Assembly (NCBI GenBank): GCA_030066475.1
Contig: JASJBO010000008.1
Location: forward strand, 1-47,330
Direction: 5' to 3'
Origin: Myxococcota bacterium
GTDB taxonomy: Bacteria; Myxococcota_A; UBA9160; PR03
Length of the DNA stretch: 47,330 nucleotides
A model generated the notes under the pieces. The model was not told the DNA's origin, did not search any database, and worked only from the letters and a program-made list of their open reading frames with translations. Below, piece by piece: positions 31,870 to 41,304 of the stretch (position 1 is the stretch's first letter; every line of letters starts with the position of its first letter). Position numbers and translations under genes: made by a program.

Positions 31870-33222
31870 ATGCGCGCCGGCCGTCTGCTCTCGTCCGCAT
31901 TGGTCCTTGCCCTGCTCGGCGGCGCCACGTCCGGCGGCGAGCCGGCCGCTCCCGCGGAGGTCGACCCGGCCATCTACTCCCGGGTCGATGACCCGAGCGA
32001 CCCCTACCGCGCGAAGTACGCCGAGTTTCGCGCCCGGCGGGCGCGCGACATGGCGGATCCCGACTTCCCGCCGGCCCTGGATCGCTACCCCGCATTCCAT
32101 CGCACCGGCGACATGCCCTGGGGCTCGCTGGAGAGGCTCCTGCCCTTCGACTGGGTGGAGATCCGCAAGGCCGACCCGGAGGCGGCGGCCCGACTCGCCG
32201 AGGTCGTGCGCGTGCGCCTCGCCTTCGATCATCCCGACCTCAAGATCACCCAGCTCCTGATCGGCCCCGGCGGGCTGCTCCCCGCGCACGCGGACGGGGC
32301 GCCGGGCGCATTCATCGTGTTGGGCGGCGAGGGGGAGATCAGCGTCGAGGGCGAGACGCAGCGGGTGACGACGGGGGGCACGGTCCGGCTCGCGCCGTAC
32401 GCCGAGCGGCGCCTGCAGGCCTCGTCGGACGCCGCCCTGCGGCTCCTCTGGATCCGCTGGGCACCGGGCGGCGACCAGGCCTACGTCGACGCCGGCTACT
32501 ACCTGACCGGCGCGAACCAGCACGTCCAGCCCGAGCAGGCGAATCTGCCGTGGGACTACCTGCTGTGGGACGAGGCGTTCGAGAACGAGGCGCTCGATGC
32601 GCCGCGTACGCCCATCGCGGAGGCGCCGGCGGGATCGGTCTACGCGACCGCCGCACAGGCCCTCGCGGAGCGCCGGCGGGAGCTGGGCGCCGCGCGCGAC
32701 CCCTACCCCACCGTCCCGATCTTCGGCCACGAGAGCCGGATTGCCTGGCTCTCCCCGGAGACGCTCAAGGGCGCGGGCTTCTTCTTCGCCGACGACCTGG
32801 GCTCGATGGGTCCGGTGGCGGACCGCATGATCCAGATCGCGCGCCACAAGGCGATCTTCCGCGCCTCGCGCCCCGACGGTCGCTGGGACTTCAACCTCTC
32901 CGAGTCGGCCTGGGGAGCACGTTCGACGTACGTCGAGCACAGCCACGTGATTCCCGAGTTCTACTACGCGCTCTCGGGTCCCACGATCTACGGCGTGGAC
33001 GGCGAGCGCTACCGGACCCGGCCCGGCGACATCCTCTTCAACAACAGCTACGCGCCCCACCTGATCCAGGGCATCGTGGACGGCCTCGTCTTCGACTGCT
33101 TCTCGTCGACGTTCGCGCCGGGCGGCGACCGGAGCGTGTTCGAACGGCCTTACTTCCTGGTGGAGCCGCTTCCGGACCAGCCGCCCTCGGCGAAGCTCGC
33201 CGCGAACGTCACGTTCCACTGA
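31870..33222 (+). CDS. Secreted bicupin protein (DMSP-lyase-like second cupin)
   Basis: 450 residues from ATG 31870, preceded by GGAGG. A signal peptide covers the first ~22 residues. Cupin 1 spans about 120-200 (QLLIGPGGLLPAHADGAPGA) and has few metal ligands. Cupin 2 spans about 340-420 and carries H357-x-H359-x3-E363-x-Y365 (EHSHVIPEFYYALSG), then PGDILFNNSYAPH with H397. The HxHxxxExY pattern is that of cupin DMSP lyases (DddQ/W/L/K), but is shared with other cupin enzymes, and this protein is twice their length. It converges on an M24-family gene with 25 nt between stops. Confidence 0.75.
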   Translation: MRAGRLLSSALVLALLGGATSGGEPAAPAEVDPAIYSRVDDPSDPYRAKYAEFRARRARDMADPDFPPALDRYPAFHRTGDMPWGSLERLLPFDWVEIRKADPEAAARLAEVVRVRLAFDHPDLKITQLLIGPGGLLPAHADGAPGAFIVLGGEGEISVEGETQRVTTGGTVRLAPYAERRLQASSDAALRLLWIRWAPGGDQAYVDAGYYLTGANQHVQPEQANLPWDYLLWDEAFENEALDAPRTPIAEAPAGSVYATAAQALAERRRELGAARDPYPTVPIFGHESRIAWLSPETLKGAGFFFADDLGSMGPVADRMIQIARHKAIFRASRPDGRWDFNLSESAWGARSTYVEHSHVIPEFYYALSGPTIYGVDGERYRTRPGDILFNNSYAPHLIQGIVDGLVFDCFSSTFAPGGDRSVFERPYFLVEPLPDQPPSAKLAANVTFH

Positions 33223-33247
33223 GCCCCTGGCTCGCGGCGAGTGACGG

Positions 33248-34483
33248 TCAGGACGCGACGTAGAGCGCGTTCGACATGTGGGCGGTGAGGTTCTCGGTGC
33301 CCGTCTCGGTGACGAGGACGAGATCCTCGGGCATGGCGCCCACGTAGTCGGCGCCGTCGCGGAAGGCGCCCACCTCGACGGCCAGGACCATCCCCGGCTC
33401 GATCACCGCCGGGTTGCCCGCGACGAGCCACGGCGGCTCGTGGTTCGCGAGACCCTCGCCGTGCCCGATGAAGCTGATCGGATGCTCCGGAGCGCCCCGC
33501 TTCGTCACCGCGCGGAGGGAGAGCTCGAAGAGATCCGCGACGCGCATCCCCGGCTCGATCGCGTCGATCGTCTCCAGCAGCGCCTGGCGGCCCACCTCGT
33601 ACCAGTCGAGCACGCCCTGCGAGGGCTCGCCGACGTAGAACGCCCGCTGGAAGTCGAACTGATAGTGCTTGTAGGTGGGCCCGCAGTCGCTGTTCCCGAA
33701 GTCGCCGGCGCGGATGATCCGGTCCACGGGACCCGTGATCCAGCGCTGCCCGAAGGCGGTCTCCGTGGCGTTGGTCGAGAAGCACAGCCAGTTGCCCTGG
33801 TAGGGCGACTCGACGAGATCGAGCTCCACGGCGGCGCGCCAGAAGGCGCGATGGACGTCGCGCTCGCTCACGCCCGGGCGGATCGCGTCGAAGGCCGCCC
33901 GCGTCGCCAGGCAGGCCCGCCGGGCGCCGTCGCGGATGACCTCCTGCTCCCAGGGCGTCTTGATCATGCGCTGGGCGAAGATGGCCGGGTCCGCCGAGCC
34001 GATCTTCGCGTCGGGCAGGGCGTCGCAGATCCGCTGGTACTCGTCGACCGAGAGATAGGTCGAGATGTCGGGCCCGGTCTCCAGCCCGATGCGGGCGGCG
34101 CCGAGCCCGAGACCGCGAACTGTGTCGAACAGGAGCTGGTAGAAGTCGTCGTCCGCGCGCAGGGCCTTGACGGCGGGATGGGGGGCGGCGCTGTGGTAGC
34201 GGACGTCCTCGACCCACGACGTGTGCAGGAAGGTCCACAGGAAGGCGGTGTCCGCCACGACCATGGGATCGTGCTCCTGGGAGACGATCAGGGCCGTGCG
34301 CCAGATGGCGTTGTTCATCTGGGCGGCATCCGTGAAGCCGCCGTAGTACCACCAGTTGGTGGGCGCGAAGAGCACCATGGCGTCGAGCTCGTGCTCGGCG
34401 AGGCACTGCCGGGCGCGTTCGATGCGGCCGGCGTACTCCTCGAACGGGATGCTCGGCCACTTCAGGTCGGGCTTCGGCTTCAC
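33248..34483 (-). CDS. M24-family metallopeptidase-fold enzyme (Xaa-Pro peptidase/DddP-like)
   Basis: 411 residues from GTG 34483, behind GGAAGGA; ATG 34513 would add ten residues but lacks a ribosome site. The N-terminal creatinase domain (RIERARQCLAEHELDAMVLF) precedes a pita-bread domain. The metal positions are all there: D in GNSDCGPTYK, D in HYQFDFQR (11 residues later), H in GHGEGLANHEPPW, E in VLAVEVGAF and E in GAMPEDLVLVTETGTE. It could be a proline dipeptidase, creatinase-type hydrolase or DMSP lyase DddP. The motif alone does not decide. Confidence 0.82.
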   Translation of the reverse strand: MKPKPDLKWPSIPFEEYAGRIERARQCLAEHELDAMVLFAPTNWWYYGGFTDAAQMNNAIWRTALIVSQEHDPMVVADTAFLWTFLHTSWVEDVRYHSAAPHPAVKALRADDDFYQLLFDTVRGLGLGAARIGLETGPDISTYLSVDEYQRICDALPDAKIGSADPAIFAQRMIKTPWEQEVIRDGARRACLATRAAFDAIRPGVSERDVHRAFWRAAVELDLVESPYQGNWLCFSTNATETAFGQRWITGPVDRIIRAGDFGNSDCGPTYKHYQFDFQRAFYVGEPSQGVLDWYEVGRQALLETIDAIEPGMRVADLFELSLRAVTKRGAPEHPISFIGHGEGLANHEPPWLVAGNPAVIEPGMVLAVEVGAFRDGADYVGAMPEDLVLVTETGTENLTAHMSNALYVAS

Positions 34484-34729
34484 GGGGGCGTCCTTCCGGG
34501 TTGGTCCACCCATTCTCGCCCGGGCGCACCCCGGCGGTCAACGTCCGGCGCCGGCCCGGTACGGTTTCGTGAGGGGTTCTCTTCAGGAGCCCGTCGCCTC
34601 CGCCCAGGGCTCACCCAGGCCGCGCCGTCGTACCCAGTCTTCGAGTGCAACGCGCGCGCAGATCGACTCGCGGAGGGGCTTCGGGGCTCGAGAGACCCGG
34701 GGGCGGAGCGGCCCACCAGAGGGCCGCGG

Positions 34730-35623
34730 TCACTGCGCCGCGCGGCCCACCCCGTCCTGACCCGGGACGAAGAGCGGCTCGACATGGAGCCGCTGCCAGA
34801 CCGACGTCATCTCGTCGCGGCTCGGCTCGGCGGAGAAGCGCTCGGCCGCCGCGATGCTGTGGCGCATCAAGGTGGGGTCCGAAGCCGTGTTGACGAAGAT
34901 GCCCGGCCTGGCGAGGGCCCAGTGGATCGCGCGCTCGATGTCCTCGGGATCCTCGAAGGCGTGGTACCAGGTGGTCGTGGTGGGCTTCTCCACCCTGCCC
35001 CAGCGCCGCCGCGCGACGGCCTTGATGGTCTGCACCGCGACCCGGCGCTCGGCGCACAGATCGAGCAGGGTCTCGAAGCTGTCCGCATACGCCGGCTGCT
35101 GCATCATCGAGAACGTGTACGGCAGCAGCACCGAGTCGAAGGGGAAGCGCTCGAGGCTGCGCAGATGCATGTCGGCGACGCGCGTCCCGTGACCGGTGAC
35201 GCCGATGAAGCGAACGAGCCCCTCGTCGCGTGCCTCGACGCACGCACGCAACGCGCCGTCGTCGCGGAAGGCCTGCTCCCAACCGACTTCGTCGGTCAGA
35301 TTGTGCAGCTGGATCAGGTCGATCTGGTCGACCTCGAGCCGCTCGAGCGAGGCGCGGATCTGGTCGCGGGCGCCCTCGTAGCCGCGCTCCCCGGTCTTCG
35401 TGGCGAGGAAGAAACCGTCGCGGTGCTCGCGCATCCACGGTCCGACCCGCAGCTCGGCGTTGCCGTAGCTCGCTGCGACGTCGATGTGGTTGATGCCGGC
35501 CTCGAGCAGCTCGGCGAGGACGCGGTCCGACGCCTCCTGATCGATCGCGAAGAGCGCAGCCGCACCGAAGATGAGGCGGCTGCTGTCGTGGCCCGTGCCT
35601 CCGAACGGCTGCCTGGGGATCAT
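34730..35623 (-). CDS. Aldo/keto reductase
   Basis: 297 residues with AAGGAG 5 nt before ATG 35623. Catalytic tetrad positions are visible: Asp and Tyr in IDVAASYGNAE, Lys in FLATKTGERG, His in DLIQLHNLT. No 4Fe-4S motif is present at the C-terminus, so it is a plain NAD(P)H-dependent AKR. The C-terminal region (MMQQPAYADSFETLLDLCAE, then AVQTIKAVARRRWG) matches a subgroup often called predicted oxidoreductases. The 216-nt gap to the M24 gene shows no strong signal. Confidence 0.88.
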   Translation of the reverse strand: MIPRQPFGGTGHDSSRLIFGAAALFAIDQEASDRVLAELLEAGINHIDVAASYGNAELRVGPWMREHRDGFFLATKTGERGYEGARDQIRASLERLEVDQIDLIQLHNLTDEVGWEQAFRDDGALRACVEARDEGLVRFIGVTGHGTRVADMHLRSLERFPFDSVLLPYTFSMMQQPAYADSFETLLDLCAERRVAVQTIKAVARRRWGRVEKPTTTTWYHAFEDPEDIERAIHWALARPGIFVNTASDPTLMRHSIAAAERFSAEPSRDEMTSVWQRLHVEPLFVPGQDGVGRAAQ

Positions 35624-35812
35624 GGGGGCTCCTTCGTGCTGGAGAGCGCTGGCTGGAGTATGCCACCCCGCTGGTCGGTCGGGCCTGCGACGCGGACCTG
35701 AACGGAGCCCCAAGGGGGGGGATTGCCCACAGCCGCCGCACCAGACTCGAGAACGACCCCTTCCCGCTCGTCGGCCGTACAGCGAGAGAAGCCGCCAGGG
35801 GGACGACCGCCC

Positions 35813-36586
35813 ATGTCGCGATTCCGCTCGTCGGTACTCGGTCTGGGGGCCGTGCTCGCGGCCATGGCGGGCGCGTGGGCCGGCCCTCGCTCCGTCGTCG
35901 TCGAGGCAACCGTCACCGCGGCTGGCGGGGGCCGCTTCGACTACGCCGTCACGGTCACCAACGGGCTCCCGGACGAAGTCGCAGTGATCAGCCTCGATGA
36001 CGCGCCCGCATCCGACTCCCTCCTCGAGGCCAGCCTCACCGCGCCGCCCGACTACGACGCCCTCTACGACCTCGACGGGATCGTCTACCTCACCGAGGGC
36101 GAGACCGAGACCTTCGGACCGGGCTCGATCGTGTCGGGGTTCTCGTTCTCCAGTGACGTAGCGCCCGGCAGCGGCGTCTTCGAGCGCTTCACGGCCTACG
36201 CGCCCGAAGCCGACGACTTGGCCGTCACGGGGACCCTCCAGGTGACGATCGTGGGCGGGACCGACGCCGACGAGGACGGCGTGGAGGATTCCGAGGACAA
36301 CTGCCTCGAGGTCCCGAACGCCGACCAGGCCGACGCGAACGCCGACGGCTTCGGCGACGCCTGCGACCCCGACTACAACGACGACGGGGCGGTCGGCATC
36401 CCCGACTTCAACGTGATCCGTTCGCAGTTCGGCAAGACGGAAGCGGACGCCGATTTCGACCCCGCGTGCGACCACAACGGCGACGGCGCCATCGGCATCC
36501 CCGACTTCAACGTCTTCCGCAGCCTCTTCGGCCTGCCGCCGGGGCCGTCCGGCCTCGGATGTGCCGGAATGATCCCCTGTCCGTAG
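35813..36586 (+). CDS. Secreted protein with thrombospondin-3 and dockerin-like calcium repeats
   Basis: 257 residues from ATG 35813; a signal peptide ends near AGAWAG. A beta-rich domain (about 25-150; VTVTNGLPDEVAVISLDDAP) resembles DUF11-type extracellular folds. Then come a thrombospondin type-3 repeat (DADEDGVEDSEDNC, then NADGFGDACDPD) and two dockerin-like loops (DYNDDGAVGIPDFNVIRSQFG and DHNGDGAIGIPDFNVFRSLFG). No cohesin gene is nearby. It heads a run of four same-strand genes for exported proteins. Confidence 0.82.
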   Translation: MSRFRSSVLGLGAVLAAMAGAWAGPRSVVVEATVTAAGGGRFDYAVTVTNGLPDEVAVISLDDAPASDSLLEASLTAPPDYDALYDLDGIVYLTEGETETFGPGSIVSGFSFSSDVAPGSGVFERFTAYAPEADDLAVTGTLQVTIVGGTDADEDGVEDSEDNCLEVPNADQADANADGFGDACDPDYNDDGAVGIPDFNVIRSQFGKTEADADFDPACDHNGDGAIGIPDFNVFRSLFGLPPGPSGLGCAGMIPCP

Positions 36587-36606
36587 ACGAAGGAAAGGGA
36601 CTCGCC

Positions 36607-37878
36607 ATGCGCTTCGATCGATGCCTCGCTGCCATGTTCGTGTTCGCGCTGGGGGGCCCGGCCGTCGGGCAGGCATCCAGCCATCGGGAGGCTCCGGCCA
36701 TCGCCGAGGACCCCACGGCCGACAACACCGACGTGTACGCCTTCATCAGTCCGTTCGACCCGAACAACCTCGTCGTGATCGCGAACTACGTTCCGCTGCT
36801 GCTGCCGGCCTCGGGACCCAACTTCTACCAGTTCTCCGACGACGTCCGGTACGAGATCCACTTCGACAACGACGGCGACGCCACGACCGACATCACCTAC
36901 CGCTTCGAGTTCGAGACCACGTTCCAGAACGGTGACACGTTCCTCTACAACACGGGACCGATCGCGAGCCTGACGGATCCCGACCTCAACGTGCGACAGA
37001 CGTACGACGTGCGGCGGCTCGAGCGGCCGAGCGACGTGGGCGACCTCGTGGCCTCGGACGTTCCGGTCGCTCCCTGGCACGTGGGCGATCGATCCTTCCC
37101 CCAGGGCAGCTACGAAGGGATCGCGCGACAGGCCATCGTGACGGCCGACGGCGTCGGGCTGTTCGCCGGGCCCCGCGACGAGCCGTTCTTCGTCGACCTG
37201 CACGTCTTCGACCTGCTCGGAGTCGGAGGGGCACCCACGACCGACGGCCTCAACGTCATGTCGATCGTGCTCGAAGTTCCGATTACCGAGCTGACCAGCG
37301 ACGGCACGCGAACCCCGGATTCCGCGTCGGCCGACTCCATTCTGGGCGTCCACGCCACCGCCTCGCGGCGGCGCCTCCGAATCCTCCGCTCCAAGCGGGC
37401 TCAGCGCGACTTCGGTCGCTTCGTCCAGGTCTCGCGGCTGGCCCTTCCGCTCATCAACGAAGTCGTCGTTCCGCTCGGGGACAAGGACCAGTTCAATCGG
37501 AGCCAGCCCCAGGACGACCTCCTCAACTTCGGTCAGTACATCCTGAGCCCGGAGCTGCCCGACATCATCAACGCGGTGGGCATCACCACCTGCCCCCCGC
37601 CCGGGCCGGACGGCCGCCTCGATCTGGTGGATCTCCTGGCGCCCAACGGGACCTTCCCCGCCGACCTGCTCCGCATCAACGTCGCGGCGGACCAGACCTT
37701 CGCGGACACGAGCTTCCCGAACGGGCGCTGGCTCGAGGACGACGTCGTCGACACGCTGCTGACCGTGATCTGCAACAACCAGCTGCCGCTCGGCGACGGT
37801 GTCGACGGCAACGACCTCCCCTTCGGCAGCGCGTTCCCGTACCTCGCGTCGCCGCACTCGGGCAACCCGCTCCGATGA
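36607..37878 (+). CDS. DUF4331 exported protein
   Basis: 423 residues with GAAGGAAAGGGA before ATG 36607. A signal peptide ends at AVGQA, immediately followed by the DUF4331 hallmark SSHREAPAIAEDP and TADNTDVYAFIS. The rest holds typical segments (YEIHFDNDGDATTDITYRFE; TSFPNGRWLEDDVVDTLLTV). Function is not established; the family is secreted and common in environmental bacteria. It starts 20 nt after the dockerin-like gene and overlaps the TPR gene by ATGA. Confidence 0.9.
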   Translation: MRFDRCLAAMFVFALGGPAVGQASSHREAPAIAEDPTADNTDVYAFISPFDPNNLVVIANYVPLLLPASGPNFYQFSDDVRYEIHFDNDGDATTDITYRFEFETTFQNGDTFLYNTGPIASLTDPDLNVRQTYDVRRLERPSDVGDLVASDVPVAPWHVGDRSFPQGSYEGIARQAIVTADGVGLFAGPRDEPFFVDLHVFDLLGVGGAPTTDGLNVMSIVLEVPITELTSDGTRTPDSASADSILGVHATASRRRLRILRSKRAQRDFGRFVQVSRLALPLINEVVVPLGDKDQFNRSQPQDDLLNFGQYILSPELPDIINAVGITTCPPPGPDGRLDLVDLLAPNGTFPADLLRINVAADQTFADTSFPNGRWLEDDVVDTLLTVICNNQLPLGDGVDGNDLPFGSAFPYLASPHSGNPLR

Positions 37879-38912
37879 ACTGGCTGTTGCTGCTTCCCAC
37901 GGCCGCACTGCTGGCCTGCGGCTCTCCACCCGAGCGGATCGCGCCTCCGACACCGCACGCCCCGGCGTCTCCCGTGACGACGGCGCTGCAGCACCTCGAC
38001 GCGCACCGCTTCGCAGAGGCCGCCGACGAGGCCCGTCTCGCCATCGCGCGCTCGCCGCAGGACTCGACCGGGCACCTGCTGCTGGGCGATGCGCTGCTCG
38101 AGCTCGGACGCTACGACGCGGCGACCGAGGCCTACCAGAGCGCCCTCGACCTGCGCCCCGACCTGCGCAGCTACGCGCGCGCCTCCACCATGCGCTGGCT
38201 CTACGGCGACGTCGAAGGGGCGCTCGATCTCATGCGGCTCGCGATCCAGTCGGGCCGCGAGCCCGCGTCCTTGGCCTGGTGTCTCGCCGAGCTCAGCACG
38301 ATGCTGTGGCACGCCGGTCGGAGCCGCACCGCGCTGGCAGCGGCGGATCGGGCGCTCGCCGTGGCTCCCGGCCACCCGCGCGCGCAGCTCGCGCGGGCGC
38401 GTGCGCTCGACCAGGCTGGGGACGCGCTCGCGGCCGTCGCCGCCTACGAGACGGCGATCGCGAGGAGGCGGGATCCCGTTGCCCTGCTGGAGCTCGCAGA
38501 CCTCCTGCGCCGGTCGGACCGGCCGACGAGTGCGGACGCCCGCGTCCGCGAGGCGGAGCGTCTGGCTCCCGACGAGCCCGGTGCCCTGGCCCTGCACTAC
38601 GCACGCCACGGTGTCCTCACCGAGCAGGCGCTCTTCCTGGCGGAGTCCGGACTGCGCGAGCACGCGACGATCGAGTCGCACGCTGCGCATGCGCTGGCGC
38701 TGTGGCGCGCGGGCCAGATCGACCAGGCGCGCCGGGCCAGCGACCGGGCGCTCCGGCTGGGAACCCAGGACGCGCGCTTCCACCTGCACCGCGCGCTGAT
38801 CGAGCGCGACGCGGGAGACGCCAACCGGTCGCAGCACCATGCCGAGCACGCGTTCCGGCTCAACCCCCGCGTCGACCCGCTGCTCGCGGGTGAGCTCCGG
38901 GCGTCGCTGTGA
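37875..38912 (+). CDS. TPR-repeat lipoprotein
   Basis: 345 residues starting at ATG 37875 inside the DUF4331 stop. The signal peptide ends in lipobox LLAC (Cys15). Several TPR units follow, such as ALQHLDAHRFAEAADEARLA, LLLGDALLELGRYDAATEAY and ALARARALDQAG-like sequence, and ALALWRAGQIDQARRASDRA near the C-terminus. TPR lipoproteins act as scaffolds in the outer envelope; coupling to a DUF4331 gene suggests the two proteins work together. The stop overlaps the next GTG. Confidence 0.85.
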   Translation: MNWLLLLPTAALLACGSPPERIAPPTPHAPASPVTTALQHLDAHRFAEAADEARLAIARSPQDSTGHLLLGDALLELGRYDAATEAYQSALDLRPDLRSYARASTMRWLYGDVEGALDLMRLAIQSGREPASLAWCLAELSTMLWHAGRSRTALAAADRALAVAPGHPRAQLARARALDQAGDALAAVAAYETAIARRRDPVALLELADLLRRSDRPTSADARVREAERLAPDEPGALALHYARHGVLTEQALFLAESGLREHATIESHAAHALALWRAGQIDQARRASDRALRLGTQDARFHLHRALIERDAGDANRSQHHAEHAFRLNPRVDPLLAGELRASL

Positions 38913-39439
38913 GTCGCGGCGCCCTCGCCGGTCTGCTCGTCGCCACGTTGGGGTGGCTCGGCTGCCACCCCGCCGAGTCGGCGCAGCCGGCCGCCGTGGA
39001 CGGTCGCGACCAGTACGAGTTCGTCTCGGAGCTCCTTGCCGCCCAGGCCATCCGGGATCGCGACGAGCGCGCGCTGGCGCTGGATGGCCTCGCGTCGGCG
39101 TGGCAGAACCGCCGCTACCAGTGGGAGGCTCGCCTCGTTCCGCCGCTCTGCTCGCGAGCCGACCGCTGCCTGGTCCTGCCGTTCGACTACGCGCGCTTCG
39201 ATCGGCGCGTCGTCCAGGGGTGGATGCCCACGCTCGAGTTCGAGGACGCGTCGGAGCTCGATGCGGTGCTGGCCGCCTGCGCGCCGTACGATGCCTGCAT
39301 CGTCTCGTTCGAGGGCATGCTGAGCGGGCTGCGTCTGTCGGTCGAGCTCCCCACGAACCTCGCCTTCTCCGGTGTGCGATTCATCGCCGCCCGGGCGGAG
39401 GCGTCCTCCGAGCGCTGGCTGAGCCGCAGCGCTCGCTAG
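38909..39439 (+). CDS. Small lipoprotein of unknown function
   Basis: 176 residues from GTG 38909 (overlap GTGA with the TPR gene). The N-terminal signal ends at WLGC (Cys19). The body has several Cys (PPLCSRADRC; ACAPYDACIV) that could form disulfides, and a Phe/Tyr-rich core with no family I recognise. It closes the four-gene operon and converges on the gene at 39476. Confidence 0.65.
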   Translation: MSRGALAGLLVATLGWLGCHPAESAQPAAVDGRDQYEFVSELLAAQAIRDRDERALALDGLASAWQNRRYQWEARLVPPLCSRADRCLVLPFDYARFDRRVVQGWMPTLEFEDASELDAVLAACAPYDACIVSFEGMLSGLRLSVELPTNLAFSGVRFIAARAEASSERWLSRSAR

Positions 39440-39475
39440 CAGGAGGGGGCTGGGCGCCGGCCCGGAAGCGCGAGA

Positions 39476-41152
39476 TCAGAAGCGCGCCGCCTCCAGCTCG
39501 ACGTCGGCGTTGGCGAAGGCCCGCTGGAAGCCCTCATGCACCCACGCCGCCTCGGCCGGTCGCCCCTGCACCTCGAGGCTGCGCGCCAGGCCGTACAGGC
39601 TCCAGCCGTTGCGCGGGTAGTTGTCGAGGCTCTTGCGGAACACCGCCTCGGCCTCGACCGCGCGTCCCGCGTCGAGCAGCACGGCACCGAGCGCCTGGCG
39701 CACCGGGAAGAACCACGGCGGCGGCTCCATGTAGCTGAGCGCGTCCTGCCGGTCGACGGCGTCGTGCAGCGCCGCCACCGCCGCGTCCGAGTCGCCGCGC
39801 GCCGCCGCAAGCTCGCCGCGCAGGTTCGCGGCCCCGATCTCGAGCAGCTCGGCCGCCGTGGCCACGCCGCCGGCCAGCGCGAGGGCCCCGGCCGGCTCGC
39901 CCGCTGCCACCGCCTCGAGCGCTGTCAGCTCGGCGGCCGCGCCGTCGAGGTCGCCGGTGCGCACGAGGGCGATCCCCCGCGTGTAGTGGTGGATGCCGGT
40001 CAGGTAGGCGCGCTCGGCCGGGGGCTTCGGCTCGCCCAACACCGCGTCCCAGCGCCCGAAGCGCACCAGCGTGAGCGGGGGGATCGACAGGAACTCCTCG
40101 ACGAAGGGGAAGTCGTCGACCTGCTCCTCGACCCGCGCCGCCAGCTTGCGCGCGGTCGAGAGCGCGATCTCGCTGCGCCCTTCCGCGGCGGCGGCGGCCC
40201 ACAGGAAGTGCACGTTGTGCGGGTAGTACGCGGCCCGGTAGAACTGCCCGCCGCGGCACCAGGCGAAGAACTGCTCGTCGGCGGCGGCCGCGCGCCGGTT
40301 GATCTCGAGCGCGTCGTCGTAGCGCCCCACGCGCCAGTAGATGTGCGAGGGCATGTGCACCAGATGGCCGGCGTCGGGTGCCAGCGTGCCGAGCCGGTCG
40401 GCCGCCGCCTCGGCGCGCTCCGGGAAGAACTCCTCGGTGGCGTGGATGTAGTAGTGGTTCGCGCCCACGTGGGTGGGGCGCTGCTGGAGCACCCGCTCGA
40501 GCACCTCGACGATCTCCTCGGTGTACTCGCGCGGCTCGCCGTCCTTGGTCCAGTAGTCCCACGGATAGAGATCCATCAGGGCCTCGGCGAACAGGGTCGC
40601 CGCGTCCACGTCGTCCGGGTAGCGCGTGGCCACCTCGCGCATGGCATTGGCGTAGGCCAGGTCGAGCGCGGCGCGGTCCTCGGGCGGCTCCTTGGCGTAG
40701 CGCTTCGCCAGGGCTGCGATGTAGGCCTGCTCCGCCTCGCTGGCCTTCTCGGCGAGCTTGCGTGCCCGCTTCGAGGCCTTCCACGCGGCCCGTGCGGCCT
40801 CGGGCCCCATCGGCGCGTTGATGTTCGGACCGAGGGCCAGCGCCTCGCCCCAGGCGCACATCGCGCAGGCGGGATCCAGCCGCTGCGCCTCGCGGAACGA
40901 GCGCACCGCGGCGTCGTGGTTGAAGCCGAAGGTCAGAACCAGGCCCTGATCGAAGTAGCGCTGGGCCTCCGGCACCGAGGTGGTGATCGGGTGGTGGTGG
41001 TCGCCGAGCCCCTCGAGCAGCTTCGGCGGGCCCTCGGCCGCGCCCGCGGCAGCCGCGGCCGGCTCGTCCCCGCCCTGCACGCCCGCACACGCCAGCGCGA
41101 GCATCGCCGCACCGATCACCAGCCAGCGCACCGCCACGCTCCGGTCTCGCAT
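39476..41152 (-). CDS. TPR-repeat lipoprotein, large
   Basis: 558 residues with GAGGAGG before ATG 41152. A signal peptide with lipobox LACA (Cys22) is followed by an Ala-rich linker, then the family start HHHPITTSVPEAQRYFDQGL and VLTFGFNHDAAVRSFREAQR. This is a widespread environmental family annotated as TPR or hypothetical; CAMCAWGEALALGPNINAPM is diagnostic. Repeats extend to the C-terminus (VEAEAVFRKSLDNYPRNGWS). Function unknown. It is divergent from the oxidoreductase gene with 152 nt between. Confidence 0.88.
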   Translation of the reverse strand: MRDRSVAVRWLVIGAAMLALACAGVQGGDEPAAAAAGAAEGPPKLLEGLGDHHHPITTSVPEAQRYFDQGLVLTFGFNHDAAVRSFREAQRLDPACAMCAWGEALALGPNINAPMGPEAARAAWKASKRARKLAEKASEAEQAYIAALAKRYAKEPPEDRAALDLAYANAMREVATRYPDDVDAATLFAEALMDLYPWDYWTKDGEPREYTEEIVEVLERVLQQRPTHVGANHYYIHATEEFFPERAEAAADRLGTLAPDAGHLVHMPSHIYWRVGRYDDALEINRRAAAADEQFFAWCRGGQFYRAAYYPHNVHFLWAAAAAEGRSEIALSTARKLAARVEEQVDDFPFVEEFLSIPPLTLVRFGRWDAVLGEPKPPAERAYLTGIHHYTRGIALVRTGDLDGAAAELTALEAVAAGEPAGALALAGGVATAAELLEIGAANLRGELAAARGDSDAAVAALHDAVDRQDALSYMEPPPWFFPVRQALGAVLLDAGRAVEAEAVFRKSLDNYPRNGWSLYGLARSLEVQGRPAEAAWVHEGFQRAFANADVELEAARF

Positions 41153-41304
41153 GTCTGCCTCCTCGCCGGGTCCGCCGGGGATTGTGCCCCCGAACAGGCC
41201 GTCGTGCGAGAAGGATCGGGCGGACCGCCCCAGGCCTGGAGTCGGCTGCCCGACAGCCGGACCAGCGCCTTGCCCTCCCCCGTGGTGGGGGTAGCGTTGC
41301 CGCC

